9,886 nucleotides of DNA. It comes from JAEUKQ01 sp044227605. GTDB taxonomy: Bacteria; Pseudomonadota; Alphaproteobacteria; JAEUKQ01. The notes below the pieces were generated by a model that did not search any database, was not told the origin of the DNA, and saw nothing but the letters and a program-made list of their open reading frames with translations. The translations under genes were made by a program, and so were the position numbers. Location: positions 1 to 9,886 of the forward strand of contig JBGAWJ010000059.1 in the NCBI GenBank assembly GCA_044227605.1, read 5' to 3'. Shown here piece by piece: positions 7,194 to 9,886 of this stretch; positions within the stretch are counted from its first letter, which is position 1, and each line of letters starts with the position of its first letter.

Positions 7194-8046
7194 ATGTCGT
7201 ATAGGATATTTTCTTTGGTTTTGGGAGCTATTTTCTTTATTTGTAGTGGGTATAGTGCCCTAGCACAAAGCGTCTATCACGTGACGGGTGTCGCTGTTGA
7301 TGTCACTGCCAATGATGCTTCTAAGGCTCGTCAGCAGGCCTTTAATAAAGCACAACGCGATGCTTTTGATATACTTTTATCTCGGATGTTGTTATCAACA
7401 CTTGGAGGGTGACAAAGAGATTCTTTTCGAGGAAAGTAATGTCTGGCTAAACACTTGGAAAAGGGGGCTTCCTAAATTCAGTTTCTTGACGCCCATTTTA
7501 CCGTTGGGAGACATTGAAGATATAGAATCTGTATTATTTATTGATAATAGGCTGCAGATTGAAGGTAATGCTTATCGTTTTTTATCGGACAAATATCAAA
7601 TATCAAAAGTTATTTTAGTAAAGCTTTCTAAGATTGAGGAAAATTTTAGTAAAGTTGAAATAACAACTTTTACCAAAGAAGGATTGGTTAATAGCGAAGA
7701 AATTGTGCTTGGTTTACCTTTTTCCTCTTACCAAGCACTGGTCAATGCAACCATCGCTTATCTTGATCAGCAATGGAAAATAGAACATGTCATTAATAAT
7801 AATTCAATTAATTCCGCAAAAATTTCTGTAACATTTGAAAACTCGGCCACGTGGTACGAGATAAGACAAAAAATTAATAAAATTTCTTTAATCGAGAAAT
7901 TAGATCTTATCAGAATTTCTAACCACCAAATTGACTTGGAAATTCAGTTTAATGGCACCAATGATAAATTTATTCAAGCAATTCGGAATACGGGGTTAGA
8001 TATTAAGGAATTGGGAACATCTTCCTATCTTATAACCAAACCATAG
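7194..8046 (+). pseudogene. DUF2066 secreted protein gene, broken by internal deletion and frameshift
   Basis: This gene resembles the alphaproteobacterial DUF2066 family, secreted proteins of unknown function commonly encoded just before an AI-2E permease and hdaA. The first part (7194-7412, 72 residues) starts at ATG with GAGAG nine bases upstream. It has a signal peptide ending ALA before Q25, then YHVTGVAVDVTANDASKARQ and a helix ending LLSRMLLST, and then stops. The second part reads in the next frame from about 7402 to 8046 (EGDKEILFEESNVWLNTW, then LTPILPLGDIEDIES), and matches the family's later region. The middle block, roughly 70 residues including the usual RYxAxxTVxF stretch, is absent. 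The missing length must be 2 modulo 3. Only a TTG at the junction could restart translation. Family assignment comes from memory of the pattern; the break itself is visible in the frames. Confidence 0.75.
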
Positions 8047-8059
8047 CGAGAGTGATATA

Positions 8060-9100
8060 ATGGCTGCAGTATTAAAACTTGGTTGGCGCAATACCCTTTT
8101 TTGGGGTGCTGTATTCCTCTTATTGGTTGGGACCATATTTTTATTATCTGATATCATCATGCCGTTTTTTGCAGGGATTATATTGGCTTACCTTTTTAAT
8201 CCTGCAAAAAAATATTTGGTGAAATGGAAATTAGGTAAAGGATTCTCAGCGTTACTTATTATAATTCTTTTTATTTGTTTTATTGCAGCTTTTATTTTTT
8301 TAATGCTCCCCGTTTTTATGGAACAATTTCAGGTTTTATCCACTAAAATTCCTGCTTATTTGGCAAGTATAACAGGAGAGGGAAAATTTTTCTTTGATGC
8401 CATCAGGCAAAATTTCAATAATTTAGACAATTCCTCCGTCTATGGCTTCATTAGCAAAGCATTACAAAATTTATTCAGTGTTTTGAATATTTTATCATTA
8501 ATTTTCATTACCCCCATTGTAACCTTTTATCTTTTAAGGGATTGGGAACCCATGATCAGCAAAATCAATAGTTGGTTGCCTGAACGGAATGCGCCTATTA
8601 TCCGCCAGCAATTTCAGGAAATTGATCTAATGTTAGCAGCTTATATTCGAGGCAAAGCAACCATCTGTCTTTTCTTAGCCATTTTTTATGGTGCAGGGCT
8701 TGCTATTTTGGGTTTGGATTACGGGCTAAGTATAGGCATTATCGCTGGGTTTTTATCTTTAATTCCTTACTTTGGGTTGATTTTCGGTATATTTGTAAGC
8801 CTGGGATTGGCTTTTATCCAATTTGGGAACAGTCTTCCTATATTTTTAACCGCCGGATTATTTGTCGTTGGACAATTATGTGATGATTATTGGTTAACAC
8901 CAAAATTGATCGGTAATAAAACAGGGTTACATGCCTTATGGATCATCTTTGCTTTAATGGCGGGCGCTTCTTTATTCGGGTTTTTAGGGATCCTTTTGGC
9001 CATCCCAGTCGCGGTAATCATTCGGGTTTTTGGCCAGCACGCGATGAGAGCATATCACTCAAGTATGTATTATAAAGGATATAGATTAGAAACAGAGTGA
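8060..9100 (+). CDS. AI-2E transporter family (PerM-like) membrane protein
   Basis: This is a polytopic inner-membrane protein of the AI-2E transport family (PF01594). Members include TqsA, linked to autoinducer-2 export, and Na+/H+ antiporters, so the substrate here is unknown. The 346-residue protein has hydrophobic segments at about 12-30, 33-47 and 62-86. A soluble stretch follows at about 87-135, then further segments at about 138-159, 200-219, 222-255, 259-274 and 291-323. Family signatures are LSLIPYFG (232-239), the PKLIGNKTGLHALWIIFALMAG region (281-302) and LFGFLGILLAIPVAVI (305-320). ATG 8060 is preceded by GAGAG at good distance and lies 13 bases after the DUF2066 stop, so it probably shares its transcript. 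Its frame is intact although the gene before it is broken. Confidence 0.92.
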   Translation: MAAVLKLGWRNTLFWGAVFLLLVGTIFLLSDIIMPFFAGIILAYLFNPAKKYLVKWKLGKGFSALLIIILFICFIAAFIFLMLPVFMEQFQVLSTKIPAYLASITGEGKFFFDAIRQNFNNLDNSSVYGFISKALQNLFSVLNILSLIFITPIVTFYLLRDWEPMISKINSWLPERNAPIIRQQFQEIDLMLAAYIRGKATICLFLAIFYGAGLAILGLDYGLSIGIIAGFLSLIPYFGLIFGIFVSLGLAFIQFGNSLPIFLTAGLFVVGQLCDDYWLTPKLIGNKTGLHALWIIFALMAGASLFGFLGILLAIPVAVIIRVFGQHAMRAYHSSMYYKGYRLETE

Positions 9101-9140
9101 TAAGTATCCTTTTAATCTTTCATGACATATGTTATTTGAT

Positions 9141-9830
9141 ATGCAGCAATTAATTTTAGATTTAAACTACTTATCTTCATTTGCCACAAAAGATTTTTAT
9201 ATTGGTAAATCGAATGAATATGCCTCTGCTTGGATCAATGCTTGGCCCAAATGGCCCAAATGGGGTTTAGTTATTTACGGGGAGAAGGGTTGTGGCAAAA
9301 CACATTTGGCCTATATATGGCAAAAATTAAGCAAAGCATTGTTCTTAAACCCTGAATCCCTACAAGAAAAATCTGTGGCATGGTATAGTTTTTTAGAAAA
9401 AACCCCTCAAGCAGTAATTATTGATTTTCCAGAAAATTTTGATTTTTTGAAAACCCCCGAATATCAAAAAAATTTGCTGCATTTCATTAATTTTTTAAAT
9501 GAAAATGGTTCCCAGTTGTTAATTTGTCATCGACAAGCCCCAATCAATTGGGCGGGTATAACTTTAAATGACCTTCAATCACGTTTACAGGCGATGGTGG
9601 TCATTCCGGTTCATCAGCCGGATGATCAAATTTTTCGAGAAGTATTGACCAAATTATCCCTGGAACGCGGTATTCCTTTATCGGCGTATCATATTAATTA
9701 TTTATTAAAACATTCAGAAAGAAGTTATCAGTCAGCACAAAATCTTATTAAATTTTTGGATCAGATAAGCCTTAGTCGGGGAATGCCTATAACAATTAAT
9801 CACCTAAAAAATATTATTAAGCAAAATTAA
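9141..9830 (+). CDS. hdaA: HdaA, DnaA-related regulator of replication initiation
   Basis: HdaA promotes hydrolysis of DnaA-bound ATP together with the loaded beta clamp, which stops re-initiation of replication. With ATG 9141 the product is 229 residues and begins MQQLILDL. Residues 3-8 fit the Hda clamp-binding motif, which is QLSLPL in E. coli. DFYIGKSNEYASAWINAWP (18-36) is the DnaA-like lead-in. Walker A is GEKGCGKTH (47-55). A Walker B-like strand AVIIDFPE and the box VII element LQSRLQA with its arginine follow. The C-terminal lid reads YLLKHSERSYQSAQNLIKFLD. There is no DNA-binding domain IV, as expected for Hda rather than DnaA. ATG 9129 is an alternative that adds MLFD; neither start has a clear ribosome site. 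It is 40 bases after the permease gene, the usual alphaproteobacterial order. Confidence 0.92.
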   Translation: MQQLILDLNYLSSFATKDFYIGKSNEYASAWINAWPKWPKWGLVIYGEKGCGKTHLAYIWQKLSKALFLNPESLQEKSVAWYSFLEKTPQAVIIDFPENFDFLKTPEYQKNLLHFINFLNENGSQLLICHRQAPINWAGITLNDLQSRLQAMVVIPVHQPDDQIFREVLTKLSLERGIPLSAYHINYLLKHSERSYQSAQNLIKFLDQISLSRGMPITINHLKNIIKQN

Positions 9831-9886
9831 CGCCTGCTACATAAAGATCTGCAACTAAAAGTTATGTATTAATATGGCTCACTTTT

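Noticed and set aside
9243..9263. Tandem nine-base repeat TGGCCCAAA (two copies plus TGG) in hdaA
   Set aside because: It encodes the WPKWPKW stretch at a spot where HdaA proteins normally have a WPxWP motif. It is ordinary coding sequence, not a repeat element.
9838..9868. Inverted arms TACATAA and TTATGTA after hdaA
   Set aside because: The stem is purely A/T-dominated with a 17-base loop and no U-tract after it. It is too weak to call a terminator or operator.
9874..9886. ATG at 9874 that could begin the next gene
   Set aside because: Only four codons are visible and no clear ribosome site precedes it, so nothing can be supported.
1..9886. A novel defence, mobile or biosynthetic system
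   Set aside because: Every intact gene belongs to a well-known housekeeping or common family. I found no transposase, integrase, toxin-antitoxin pair, CRISPR repeats or tRNA-linked attachment site.

Overview
The window is a compact, AT-rich stretch of chromosome from an alphaproteobacterium, read from gene content and order only. The holC-pepA pair, the surA-rsmA pair, and the run DUF2066 gene - AI-2E-type permease - hdaA are arrangements I associate with that class. The base composition, two freshly broken genes and several absent neighbours fit a host-associated lineage with a shrinking genome. I cannot name a genus or order from the sequence alone.

Layout. (1) 1-1864, plus strand: the C-terminal end of dnaE, cut by the left edge, then a short-gap gene for a 3-hydroxyisobutyrate dehydrogenase-family reductase. 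(2) 1881-4725, minus strand: pepA, holC and mazG, in that transcription order, converging on the reductase gene. (3) 4726-5018: a divergent control region with a near-consensus sigma70-type promoter for surA and a -10 box for pepA. (4) 5019-7150, plus strand: surA, then an rsmA (ksgA) copy that has lost an internal block and its reading frame. (5) 7194-9830, plus strand: a DUF2066 secreted-protein gene, also broken by an internal loss with frameshift, then an intact AI-2E family membrane protein and intact hdaA. The last 56 bases hold no recognisable gene.

How the genes relate. Three belong to replication: DnaE (polymerase alpha subunit), HolC (chi subunit) and HdaA (regulatory inactivation of DnaA). 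Both DnaE and HdaA show a visible clamp-binding motif. SurA is the periplasmic chaperone for outer-membrane proteins, MazG cleans up NTPs, and PepA is a cytosolic aminopeptidase. The genes often found between pepA and surA (lptF, lptG, lptD) and between surA and rsmA (pdxA) in alphaproteobacteria are absent here.

I found no mobile element, CRISPR array, RNA gene, or novel multi-gene system. The most interesting signals are the two neighbouring genes that each carry an internal gap plus frameshift, and the missing lpt and pdxA genes. These fit ongoing gene decay, but an assembly fault at both sites has not been excluded.
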